This document shows positions 1 through 11,400 of a stretch of DNA of 64,000 bases, piece after piece. The notes beneath the pieces were generated by a model. It was given only the letters and a program-made list of their open reading frames with translations. It ran no database searches and was not told the origin of the DNA. Numbering within the stretch: the stretch's first letter is position 1; each line of letters opens with the position of its first letter. The DNA is from Trebouxia sp. TZW2008 (taxonomy: Eukaryota > Chlorophyta > Trebouxiophyceae > Trebouxiales > Trebouxiaceae): positions 1-64,000 of the forward strand of contig BDIU01000286.1 of assembly GCA_002118135.1 (NCBI GenBank), read 5' to 3'. Position numbers and translations under genes: made by a program.

Positions 1-486
1 CATTGTTGATATTGTCTGTTGACCCCCCTGTTGGGTCCCAAGGACAGTAAAATTGATTGATTGGTTCTCTGTTTGAATTGACGTACCACGCAGATGGGGA
101 GTCTAGCAAATCTTGCATGTCAACAGAGCATTCTTCCCAAATCTTGGCTGGCAATTTCGGCTTTAGGTACATCATAATTAGCATCAGAAGTGCTCTCAAC
201 TTCGTTTTTGTGTGGCACTGCTACATCTTGCAATATATCTTCGTGGGGCCTAATGCTATACTATGCACAGAGTGAACACAGACAGAGGCTCATCTAATAG
301 TCTGCATGCAATCAGGCTTGTTTGCCTTCTGAGTCTTCGCTAGAATGAGTACAGACTGCGTACTGCTCAGTAGATAGCCATGTCGTCTTGTCATCATCAT
401 GTCTGTAGTGTGACATACTATGATAGCTTTTTGCAGAGGGGAAAAATTGCAGGAGACCAAACATGCCAAGTAAGCTCAGGAAGTGG

Positions 487-3396
487 TCATTGTGCCTGAG
501 AGTGAGAAAGTGCATCTGCGCCACTGTGAACCTCAACAAACTCTGTTTGAGGACCATCTGCTGTGTTGGCATGCATAGGCCTGTTCCTCAAAGCCTGTGC
601 CCAGAACGCCATCAACAACCGCATCTCAGCTGCACCATTGATCATGCCATGCGCCTTGCCTGGAATGCAATGAAACTGGACAGAACTTCCTGCATCATGC
701 ATCAGCAGTCAAAGATCATTCTGTTTACAGTCAGCACTGTATGATTATTTTATTTTGGTTTGTTGCTGGTTCCTGCTAGCTGCCATGATTTAATGTTGCA
801 GCCATGACTGCAGTGGCTGCCAAGGTGAAAAACACAAGAGGGTCTTGGCATTTGTGTTGCTGTGCATTCACTGTTTCATGGCTTAAGCAGGCAGATGATT
901 GCATGCTACTGCCAAACGAGACCTTGGATGGCAGATCATGCACGTCTCTTGACAGTATCATCGTACCTGCTGCTCTGAAAGCGTCAACAGTGGAATCAGC
1001 TCTGGACTGGGGTATCAGCTCATCTTGGCTGCCTCTTGTCATCAAGACAGATGTGGTACTGCCTTGGGATGAGCTGTTTGTCTTCTGGGCATCGAGCAAC
1101 TGCTGGGGCATCAATGCAGCAGCAACTGCAACACAGCTTCCCAACTTGGCACTGTCCCTGCATGCAAACAAAATATGCGACTGGCAAGGGCAAAATGATC
1201 TTAGCTGCTTTTGGACCTGGACACAGCAGGTATATTGATGCCCAGCTACACAGCATTAAACAGCTGCTCCTTTGACAGGATCTGTTCGCAAGCAATGGTT
1301 GCATGCAGGCATAGTTGCAGGCGCTACAAAAAACCAATGCATTATCAGCAACAATCAATATCCAACATGCCCAAAATGCTCTGGCAAGAACAACTCCTGT
1401 CGTGGTTACCAATACCACAGTTCTGCTTTTGCCTTTCTTGCACATGTTGCTGAAGAAACCATTTCACGGGGACCACTGACATCTGGCAGCACATGTCTGC
1501 TTCTCCTCCCTTGCACAGTTTGTCGAAAGACAGTCATAATCAGGAGCCACTGAAAAGGCTGCTTTGAGTGCTACCTGCAATGCAAGGCTAAGTGCAGAGC
1601 AGCCGAGCCGCCTTGGCTGAAGCCAAACAGGTGCATATGTGACACCCGCCACCCATTGCTGCCTTGCAAGCTCTGCAGCACCTGCTGAAGCCACCTCAAT
1701 GTGCTGAAGATTGTGTTGTTGGCTGCAATGTGGCCCTGCAAGCATACAGAAACAACACTGCAGGTGGTGTAGCGTGTGTATAAAACTTTAGCTTTTGCTG
1801 AAGCCATCTCAGTGTGCTGTAGATTGTGTTGTCTGCTGCCGCACGACCATGCAAGCATACAGGCAACACACACAGTCATGTGGTGCATGTGTAAGATCAA
1901 TGCAGGGCAATGTTCAGCTGAAGCCCTGATTTACTAGCGAGCTCTTTGTGCACAATGCTGTGCTCATCCGTGATGTACACACAAGGCTGGTGATCAGCCT
2001 GATTGCAAACAGAATGAAATGCTGAGTGATCTGCTGTCTGCGCTTGATGTGTACTACCGGCAGCTATCAACCTAATTGACAGCCATTGGCACTGACCACA
2101 AGCAACAAGTCATGTCCAACTAAGACTGCGGTACTCAACAGCCATCAGATGCAACAGAGGCAATCCTACTCTGAACTTGGAGAGTTGATAGGCAAGAAGC
2201 AGGAGATGTCATACTGTGGAGTCTGTGTTGTCTTCATCGTCTTCACTGTACCAAGCTCTCCCAGCTGTAGTACCTGGCACAGGCCCTAAGGGTCCAGGCA
2301 ATGCAAGGCAAGCTGTCTGAGGAAGTGACATCTGGCGCCCCAACTTGATAAATGGCTCTGCATGGCATGCCACAGTATGATACCAAAGCTCTTCATACAG
2401 CAAACTACACTGGTTCATGCCATGTGCGTCTGATGCTGTTTGCCCCAAATCAGCAATTGTTAGAAATGGTCAGCGAGACTTGACGCTGTCTTAAAGCTGT
2501 CAACCAAAGCATACGGTATTGGTGGGTAACATGAGCTGCTTTTGAAACAGACATCGCGTACAGGAGTCAGTGAACCTTGCCTGGTGTGTCACCATACCCA
2601 TGTAGCAGGATCAGCAAATTCTCATCAATGCCATCTGACGATGGATGATACAGCCACCCTGGTTGCAGCTTGATGCGTTTTCTCAAGTGAATCTCTTCTG
2701 GTGCTTCTGTTTTCAAGGTATGCGGCTGAGTGTCTGCTGAACATGATGTACTTGCTGGCAAGCTTGCTGCTGTCTCATGTATCCGAGTGGCAGCCTGCTG
2801 AATCTGCACACTGACAGCTTCAAATCTGTTTTGGCTATGCTGGAGCTGCTTTTAAAACAGTACGTCCTATATGTAGGTACTGACCTGATTGTTCTTGGGC
2901 TCAAGCTGTTGCGCCTGGCTGATTGCTGCTCTTGCGGCATCAGTCTGCTGTAGACCTTCTAGTGCAAGAGCTTTTCTGTAGAAAGCTTTTGCAAAACTGA
3001 AAAGGTACTGAGGGAGTCAAGCTGTAGTCTTTGATGCAATAAAAAAGCTGTGGCTGTTGAGAGGACAAACAGGGCAGGTGAAGCGGACACTGACCTTGGG
3101 TTCACCCGTATGGCACTGTCCGCGTCCGACAAAGCAGAAGCAAAGTCTTGCACTCCCAGATGGGCTGCACACCTAAAACACTGTAGACAAGCAAATTACC
3201 GCACCGGTCAGATGAACTGCATGCTGCCTGGCTGCATCGAACGTGCTGACCCTTGCCTGTTTGTATACAGCGAATGGATTGTGTTCGTGCCGTTTGCAAG
3301 CACGATCGCTCGCGTGTAGTGATCAATCGCGACGAGAAAGTCTTTCTTGGCGAAAGCTGCGTTGCCCGCCTGTCGATGCTCCTCAGCTGATTGCAT
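487..3396 (-). CDS. TPR domain plus alpha/beta serine hydrolase (LYPLA/carboxylesterase-like) fusion protein
   Basis: Multi-exon minus-strand gene. The first exons (3396-3257, 3172-3095, 2996-2885) join in phase to encode a three-motif TPR block, with readable pieces such as EEHRQAGNAAF, DFASALSDADSAIRVNP and FAKAFYRKALALEG. Exon 2803-2581 enters a hydrolase domain with the oxyanion-hole segment LLILLHGYGDTP, and exon 2357 onward gives FIKLGRQMSLPQTA. The nucleophile elbow HLFGFSQGG is near 1640-1610, the acid GSQDELIP near 1040 and the histidine segment IPGKAHGM near 660, so a complete Ser-Asp-His triad is present. The stop is at 487. Two introns begin with GC (at 3256 and 2580). The exons between 2300 and 1000 are only partly resolved. 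An alternative in-frame ATG lies at 3411. TPRs bind proteins and this hydrolase family acts on acyl esters or thioesters; the substrate here is unknown. Confidence 0.72.
1785..1900 (-). repeat. Decayed copy of the exon edge upstream of the hydrolase nucleophile exon
   Basis: The stretch around 1800-1860 resembles 1685-1745. Both carry a 'gaagccaYctcaRtgtgctg' core followed by 'agattgtgttgt'. On the minus strand this is an upstream copy of the acceptor-side part of the exon that leads into FGFSQGG. Confidence 0.55.
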
Positions 3397-3959
3397 GGTG
3401 CTATGCATGCACAACAAAAGCGCTCAGCGCAACACCTCGTGACCTGAACGATGTCGTGACGCGCGAGTTGCGTTGACTGCTCTGCCTCGTTCAAGTCCTT
3501 TCTCAAGTGCCTTCTTTTCTCATCAAAGGGAAAGCCATCGACTCCACCGTTATCGCTGTTGCTTATCGTTGTGCGTGACTTGCTTGGACCGGCAGACATA
3601 GCAGCAAAGTCCAACATTGCCTCAGGACGTCTGGCGAGCGTCGCTTCCAACCCGACACAGTCCTTTCTCTTCGTTATCAAGTGGCGATATTCTAGACAGC
3701 GCTTGCAAGCGCGTACGTCAGTAGTCCACTGCAAAGCTTTTGACAGGTAGCCAGTGCATCTTGTGGGTGTGACTCGTTCTTGGCTGTTTGTGCGGACTCA
3801 GGCAAAGTCACTGTTTGTTCCGACAGTGGCTTTCGCTTCCTAGATAAGCACGTCGCTGACAAAATTCACAGCTTTCGTGAAAGCAATCTCGTGGTCTCAC
3901 GCTTGTCTACTTACCACTGCTCTTTCTGTCCAGGTTGGACTGAACAAACCATAGCCCTG
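3397..3959. promoter_or_regulatory. Divergent promoter region between the TPR-hydrolase and UBE2Q-like genes
   Basis: The two start codons, at 3396 on the minus strand and 3960 on the plus strand, point away from each other and are about 560 bases apart. This stretch must hold both 5' UTRs and promoters. No TATA box or other named motif was recognised. Confidence 0.5.
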
Positions 3960-5832
3960 ATGTCGGGCAGCTCACAACCCCCTTGGCATAACATGAATGG
4001 CGTCAGGCGTGTCCAGTCTGAGTTCAGGGTGAGCATTGTTATAGGTGCATTGATTTGACAACTTGTGTGTGCAGCAGAATTGTGGTGACGCATGCAAGGT
4101 GACTGCACTTGCTGTAAAACAAGAAGCTTGGGTTCAGTCTGAGTCTTCCAAACCGTCAACAGCATCATCCCATTGCATGCTGTATACCAGCACTTCTTGC
4201 TGCAGTACCTGACAAACAAGATCAACAGTCGTGAGTGGCCGCAAGTGAGAGACCTTCAGATGGTTGGGGATGATGTGAACAGATGGCGATTTAAGCTCGG
4301 CAACTTTGACAATGACATGGAGGGTGGACGCAACCTAAATGATGATCTCAATGTAAGCTCTAGTCAGCATGCAAAGCCAGCTCTACAATCACACACTCTT
4401 TGCTCTCGGCTGCTAGTGTTGCTTTGAGTTACAACTGTCATCAGCAAAAAATGCCATGCATGTAGCTTGCAAAGCAGCACCCATTTCATGAAACACTGCA
4501 CAGCCAGCAAGGGATATCAATAGCATTTGTTTTATACAATTGCAAAGGCTCAAGTGATGAAGGCATGACAGGCTGTGCATCATGGGAGAAAAGCCAGTGT
4601 GAGTGATATGTAAGTCAGACCACTCACTCCTTCTGGCCTTCTTCCATACTGTGCATCCTGTCAAGCCGTTTGGAGCTTCAGGCTGGTGCGTCTGAATGCT
4701 CATGTTTCTCATGAGATGTTGCAGGCATACAATCCATACCTGGAGCTTGTAGATTTTATTGCAGCACATGTTTGTGTGTGCCAAAACAATTGTGCAGTGC
4801 AGATTCTTGCTGCTGTGCATGAATAAGATCACACTCTGGTCGGGTGCAGCTTCCCAGCGGAATATCCACGCAAGCCATTTCTCATGAGATGCCTGGGCCA
4901 TACCCTGCATGCCCGTAACTTTTCCAACTGACTTGCAGTGCATCCTCATGCCAACCCTGTTGTGTAGTGCAGATTCTTGCTGCTCTGCATGGACAAGATC
5001 ACATTTTGATGGAGTGCAGCTTCCCAGCAGAGTACCCAAACAAGCCCTTTTTCCTGCGCATCATCTCCCCTCGTATGTGCTGGTACACAGGTAAATTTAC
5101 ATGTGGGTAACATGCATTTTGTGACATGCGACCTTGGTGTCATCATGCTAGTATCAGATTTGCTGCCCCTGACTGACATGCCCTTCCAAGAATGCCATGC
5201 CATTGCTAAATGCGTGAGCAATTGAGCATTTACACTTGACTGATCTGCATACATGCACACCTATCCTGCATGTGTTGGGAATGGACATTGTCGACAGAAG
5301 GTTAACACACTTTTGCAAACCTGTGCAGGACATGTGACAGCGGGGGGTTCCATTTGCATTGAAGCTCTGACTCTGAGCGGCACACCTGGCTCGTGGACCA
5401 GTCAGTACAATGTGGAAAGCATTCTGAACATTGTCATTCTCAACATGATAGGTGAGTTGACTTATTACCTTGCGCTTGTGAACTATTTGCCATTGCACTA
5501 AGTCCAACGCTATGGCCACAATAGGGGCACTTGACAAAAGTTGACGCCTTTATGTATCACAACAGGAGGCCCTGAGAGTACAAGCACCCCAAGACAGCTC
5601 TTGCCTACACCTGACAAAAGCATGTTGGTTTTGTGCAGATTGTGATGTGTACTGGATTTCAACCCCAACAGGCCCAGGGGGTTTGTCAGGACCCCTAAGG
5701 GTAGACTTGGAAGGGCGCTGGACTGGCAGGGGTAGTGTTATGTATGAATACAGCTGGCATGAGGCACAGGCAGCCTTCGAGCGTACAGCATCAAACCATC
5801 GGCGCTCTGGCTGGGGTCCACCTGGCAGATGA
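3960..5832 (+). CDS. Ubiquitin-conjugating enzyme E2, UBE2Q-like
   Basis: Five exons (3960-4028, 4206-4352, 4973-5090, 5329-5451, 5639-5832) join in phase to a 216-aa protein. The UBC fold is visible in the segments REWPQVRDLQMVGDDVNRW, ECSFPAEYPNKPFFLRIISP and GHVTAGGSICIEALTLSG. The Cys in GGSICIEALT sits where UBE2Q enzymes have their active-site Cys (GGALCMELL-type). The C-terminal helix and tail (HEAQAAFERT, then GWGPPGR) resemble the UBE2Q ending. Such E2s carry ubiquitin as a thioester for transfer to substrates, usually with an E3. This form is short and lacks the N-terminal RWD-like extension of animal UBE2Q1/2. Exon 3 has a dead duplicate just upstream. The start is the first ATG in frame with the UBC domain. 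Confidence 0.82.
4799..4900 (+). repeat. Pseudo-exon: upstream copy of UBE2Q-like exon 3
   Basis: This stretch matches the acceptor and 5' part of exon 3 (4960-5070), including the shared 'tgcagattcttgctgct' and 'gtgcagcttcccagc'. In the exon frame it reaches TGA/TAA-type stops and it lacks the later part of the exon. It is a decayed tandem copy of the acceptor side, offset by about 172 bases. Confidence 0.8.
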
Positions 5833-6391
5833 GCCAATCTAAAATTATTAAAGATGTGTCTGGAGCAATATCAGTGCGTTGGCACTGATGCTGATGTTAC
5901 AACGAACCTATGATGCATGTATGCAGATTGAATTGTCACTTGCACACGCAGCTGTGGTGCACTTATGCATGTTCCTGTACAACGCCCTGCCCTGAGATGT
6001 ATAGATTTTGCTTGATGTGTATGTGTACAATACTGCCAAACTGTATCCAGAGTGTGCCAAAGATCGATGACACTTCAGCCTGCAAGACTGAAAATCATCC
6101 ACAGGCTTACAGCTCTCCTGCTACTCTGAAATCAACTCTTTTTCTGATAGAATCGGCGAAAAAAAGAAACGCTCATGCATGCATTCCAGGCAATAAGATG
6201 CACGCAGTGCGAATTGGACGGCACGCGAACACACAGCTCTCAACCTATTCTCTCACACTGCCTTGTGCACGTACGTAGCGCAAGCAAACACCCCTTTGTA
6301 CGTCAAATCTTGACGCCTACTTCACCGATCGAGTCTGTGCACAGAGTCCGCGCGAACAAACCCAAACACGTCTGCTTAGGGGATCTTGCGG
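5833..6391. other. Intergenic: UBE2Q-like 3' end to proteasome beta-6 promoter
   Basis: No gene or RNA feature was recognised. The two flanking genes run in the same direction, so this holds a 3' UTR followed by a promoter. Confidence 0.5.
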
Positions 6392-7913
6392 ATGGCATAC
6401 ACTCTTGGCACACTTTCCACAGCAGCGCAGACAGCATCGGTACCTCATCAGCATCCATCATGGAGCCCGTAAGCATACATTGCTGTGACCATTGAAATTG
6501 CATATGTCGCTGTTTGTTTGCCTGTCCGCTGACCAGTTGCTGTGTTATGATCACAGGTACGATGACAACGGGGGGTACGTTCTTCTGCACAATTTCAGGT
6601 CGCAAGCTGCGCTATGATGTCCGTGTCATGGTATGACTGTGCCACTACTTTGCAGGACAGCAGTTGCGGTCGCTGGGTCAGATTACTGCATAATTGCAGC
6701 CAGCACAAGGCTGTCATCTGGCTATTCCATATTGACTAGGGACAGCAGCAAAGTCATTCAGCTGTGAGTAATCGACAACAAGCTGCGTCTCGTGTGAATG
6801 CCTTTGCAGGCGCATGAACATTTCCACATTTGCTCGTCTCACCTGCAGGTCAGAGCAGGTGGTTTTGGTTTCAGCAGGCTTTCAGGGTGACATCAGGACA
6901 CTGCAAAAGCTGATGCAAGTCAGGAATGTGATGTACCAACATAACCACCGCAGACCGATGGGAGTGAATGCACTTGCGCAGCTGTTGGGCAACACCTTGT
7001 ACTACAAGCGCTTTTTCCCATACTACACATGGAACTTGACATGCGGCCTAGATGACAAGGGTGAGCGTACTTTACGAAGTTGCTAGGAGTCATTTTGGAC
7101 TTTCTGATTTGAGATGCAGATTGTCCATGTGGCATGTCGGCATAAACTTTTGAGCTGTAGAGCTTGCACTTAATCAGTGCGTTGTCATAGGTCAAGGCGC
7201 AGTGTACACATATGATCCAGTAGGCAACTTTGAGCGAGTAGGTTACTCCTGCCAGGTAAGCGTGCCTCAAGCTGTCACCATTTCATACATACATGGGCAG
7301 TGCCAGATGTGCTATTTGGGTTTGTTCCTTGCACACCTTCATGACCGATGCCTGCTGGAAAGAGTATTCCTGCGGGTCAAGTCCATGTAGATGCAGTCGT
7401 GATGGCATAGAGTTGCTGTTGCCATGCAGGGATCTGGCAAAGATCTGATTCAGCCTGTGCTAGATAATCAGCTCAAGGCTGCAAGCCCTCTGCTAATTCC
7501 ACCAAAGGTAAATCCAGCTGTCGGTGACACCCTGCAACTTCAGCATTTCTTGCTACAGGCAGCCTGCTCATACCTGATGTTTTCACAAGACACCTTTGGC
7601 ATGTTGCATGCCAGTCAGGACAGGACAAAGCTCGATTCGGTGTCTTCTTCTACATAGAAATGTGTGTATTTATGCAGAACTGGATGACTTCATTGCCAGA
7701 GGATGAGGCTGTGGACCTGATCAAAGATGCTTTTGTTGCTGCGGGTGAAAGAGATATCTACACGGTCAGTATGAACCCTGCTGTGTACACCACAAGCCTT
7801 TTCTGGGTTCACAAATGATGTTGGTAACGGCAATGCAGGGGGATGCAGTAGAAATACTTATCATCAACAAGAACGGCACAAAGAGGGACGTGCTGGAGCT
7901 CAAGAAGGATTGA
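6392..7913 (+). CDS. PBF1: 20S proteasome subunit beta type-1 (beta-6)
   Basis: Eight exons (6392-6468, 6557-6574, 6656-6763, 6849-7060, 7191-7255, 7430-7507, 7678-7764, 7839-7913) splice in phase to 239 aa, close to the usual length of plant PBF1. Diagnostic beta-6 segments are NGGTAVAVAGSDYCIIAAST, SSGYSILTRDSSKVIQL, YYKRFFPYYTWNL, GAVYTYDPVGNFER and AGERDIYTGDAVEI. Beta-6 is a non-catalytic ring subunit, so the lack of a processed catalytic Thr is expected. Exon 2 is only 18 nt and encodes part of YDDNGG. The ATG at 6392 gives the usual family N-terminus before HPSWSPYDDNGG. A TGTAA, the polyadenylation signal common in chlorophytes, lies about 20 bases after the stop. Unlike its neighbours, this gene has short introns and no obvious exon echoes. 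Confidence 0.93.
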
Positions 7914-8461
7914 TACTGAGAAAGGTCGATATGTAACAGCCAACATGCTTGAGACGGGCCAACTGGCAATGCATGCAATTGAATTTGAGTAATAAATACA
8001 GTCTGTCTGTGTACATCCTCAAAGACGACCCAAGTGAAGGAGTGCGCATGATCCTGATGCACTTTGACTCTGCAGAATCCTGCGCGCTGAGTGGACTGCT
8101 CTCATGCTAGCTGAAGCAATCTGCTAGAGTGCGTCCCATGCACAATGTGGTCTCGGAGCGCTTCTCAGCACATTCTCCTGTTCTACGCTTCTCATCAGGC
8201 ACGAAGACCACCTGCTGTTTCCTTCATAAGAACAGCTCTAGCAAGCCTGAATCTGTGGGACGTGGTGTGATTCAGCAGGCAAACTTTTAAAACGTTAAAG
8301 CAACTCATACTGGAACTAAAACTTGTAGGCATGATCACTCGTCGCTGGTAGACTTCGCAAAACATAACTCACGTCAGCTGTCGACATCTGCATAGCCGTG
8401 CACAATGCATTGGCAGTTTGCGTCAGTGGAATCGGCCCAAAGTCTCGCCTGAGCACCTGTC
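7914..8461. other. Intergenic: proteasome 3' UTR and WD40-gene promoter
   Basis: No coding or RNA feature was recognised. A TGTAA lies near 7931. The last part, up to 8461, should contain the promoter and 5' UTR of the WD40 gene. Confidence 0.5.
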
Positions 8462-11400
8462 ATGCCAGACATCCGCGACCTGCTGCGAGCTAGCGTTTTG
8501 CCAGCAGCGTCAGAGCAGACCCAGCCAGCATCTCCATTAAAATCTCAGGATGAAGTTCTACCCACCAGCTATTCTTTCGTGAGGTATGCACACTTTGCTC
8601 AACTCGCATGTAGTATAAAGATCAGCCTGAACTGTCTGAAATCGTGCGCAGGAGTTTGCTACAGGGCAGGAGTGATGCAGAAGTCAGTGGACAACAGCAG
8701 GTTCATCTTGCATACCTCAAATGGAGCGCATACAAACAGGTCCGGCATGTCTTTACACCACAGAACACAACATTTGCTGTGAAGCGGCCAGCATCAAGCA
8801 GACCAACATTGCTTCTACATGGAGCATGCATCGCAATCACAGAGTCACAAAGGCATGCACCAGGCTTTGCACAACAGCCTACCTCATGAATGACGGCAGT
8901 GTGTACACTTGCCACTGCTGCTCTCCTTGCATAACAAAATGAGTTGAGGCAAGCCCTTGGCAACTGCAGACTTATGCCAAGCACACCTAACAACCATGCT
9001 GGATGTGTCAGCATTGCTAGTGCACATTGCATGCATTGTTGTAGGCATTGCAGGCATCATTGTGGGTAAGCTCTCATTCAAATGCAGATGCCAGGTCATG
9101 CTCAGTCCCTGCCAGCACACCCTGCACTCCAGACAACAGGTCCCTCAGTCCCTCCCCTGCCCATGATGCTCAATTTCCAGCAAAGGGACAAGCAGTCATA
9201 GGAAGCATCACTGTACAGGCAAAAGTTTTCTTCAATGCAGGTGGCGGGTCATCCTCAGTCACTGCCGGCACACCCTGCCCTCCAGACAACAGGTCCCTCT
9301 GCGCCCCTCTTGCCAATGACGCTGAAATTTGCTACACAGGTGCAAGCAGTCTACGGAGAAATCAGTATCCAGGCAAACCTGTTGTTGCATGCAGGTGGCC
9401 AATCATCCTCAGTCGCTGCCAGCACACCCTTTGCTTCAAACAACAGCCCCTTTGGTCCCTCCCCTACCCATGATGCTCAATCTTCCAGTAGAGGTTTGAG
9501 CAGCCAATGCTACAGTACAGGCAAATTTTTTCTTCAAATTCAGGTGGCTGGTCACCCTCAGTCACTGCCAGCCCACCCTGCACTCCAGACAACAGGCCCT
9601 TCAGTCCCTCCCCTGCCCATGATGCTCAACTTCCAGCAGAGGTTCAATCAGCTTGTGGAATCAAGACGCCACTGCTTAGTCAGCGTACAGCTGGACACTC
9701 ACGGAGACCTGATCCTGTCTGCTTCAGCATCTGGCAAAGTAGCACTGCACGACTTTGCCATCTTCAAGGAGTGCTGTAACAACGCCATGTGAGCTACAGA
9801 TTCCCTGCAAATCGTCTGCAAAGTCACGCTGCATTGACTCACAACCTTTAAGGATTGCTGTAACAGTAGGCTGCAACTTGCATCCTTCAAAGTAGCACTG
9901 CACGACTTTGCTATCTTCAGGGATTGCTGCAACAATGCCATGTAAGCTCCTGCAACTCCTCTGCAAGGTTGCCTGCACAAACTTGCATGACTTTGCAGTA
10001 TACAAGGATTGCTATGACAATGGCATGTAAGGCCCAGCAAGTCCCCTGCAAAGTTGCACTGCGTGACTTTGCCATCTTCAAGGAGTGCTGTAACAGTAGG
10101 CTGCAACTTGCATCCTTCAATGTCTGGCAAAGTAGCACTGCAAGACTTTGCCATGTTCAGGGAGTGATGTAACAACGCCATGTAAACCTCTGCAACTCCT
10201 CTGCAAGATTGCCTGCACAAGCTTGCATGACTTTGCAGTCTACAAGAATTGCTATGACAATGGCATGTAAGGCCCAGCAAGTCCCCTGTAAAGTTGCACT
10301 GCGTGACTTTGCCATCTTCAAGGAGTGCTGTAACAGTAGGCTGCAACTTGCATCCTTCAATGTTTGGCAAAGTAAAACTGCACGACTTTGCCATCTTCAG
10401 GGAGTGCTGTTACAATGCCAGGTAAGTACCTTCGACGCCCCTGCCATGTTGCCCTGAGCTTGTCATGTCAATAGAGCCTCCCTCTCGCGCCGCTCAGCAG
10501 TATAGATGTTCGTTTGTGCCCACTTTTGAGCAAGTGCATCTGGTCTGGCAAGCCACGATTTGAGCCATACACACCTAGCGCTTGTGCAGCCGCTTGCAAC
10601 ATCCAGTGTACATAATGTGGTCAAGTGCAGCTTTCTATTGCAGATTGGATGAGGAGACTCAATACAGGGGCTTGGATCCATTGCTGCTATTACAGTCTAT
10701 ACGCAGACTTGAGAGAGCCAGATGGCATCCAACAAACGGCAACCTCTTTGCCACAGTGGCTTGTTCAGACCGCTCTGTCTGGTTGTATGACGCGGAATAC
10801 ACCCAGGTATGCATCACGACCTCTGCTTTGGCAACTTGCAGCGTTGTAAGCCATGCGCGTGAGCACAGAATGGCATGACAAGCATGCGCATGCGATTCAC
10901 AAAAGGCTCAAGGGCAAGACACTGTCAATATTGCTTCTGTAAGTAGCCTCATTTGACATAATGTCAACGATACATTGGCGTGGCAAGCATACAGCATCAA
11001 TGCAGGAAGTATCATGAGACTCCAAGTAACGCATCTGTATTGCTTTCTGCATATGCCGCAGCATGTTCCCCATGAGCTTGTGCCAACCTGTGTGCTGATC
11101 TATGGTGCTCAGTGAGACTGCATGTCAGGTAGGATCCTCAGTGCTCTTGCTGCCTTGGAGCACTTGCATTAATGGCTTGACTCAGCTATCAGGCGTGAGT
11201 TTCAGCTTCAGGCAAGTAGACTGAGGCCGCAACACATGTGTGCAGCATACAGGGCGCCCCTTATCAGGCTCTCAGTGTGCCTGGCAGCCTGTGGAACGGA
11301 GTGGGCCTCACTGATGTCGCTCTGCCTGCGAAAGGCCCTTACGGCGTGATTGCAACTGGACATGATGGGCATGTAAGTTCCTGACTACTTGCCTGGTTGA

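Noticed and set aside
9699..10394. 231-codon minus-strand open frame with internal repeats
   Set aside because: It is antisense to the WD40 exon 3 echoes. Its repeats reflect the echo array, not a repeat protein.
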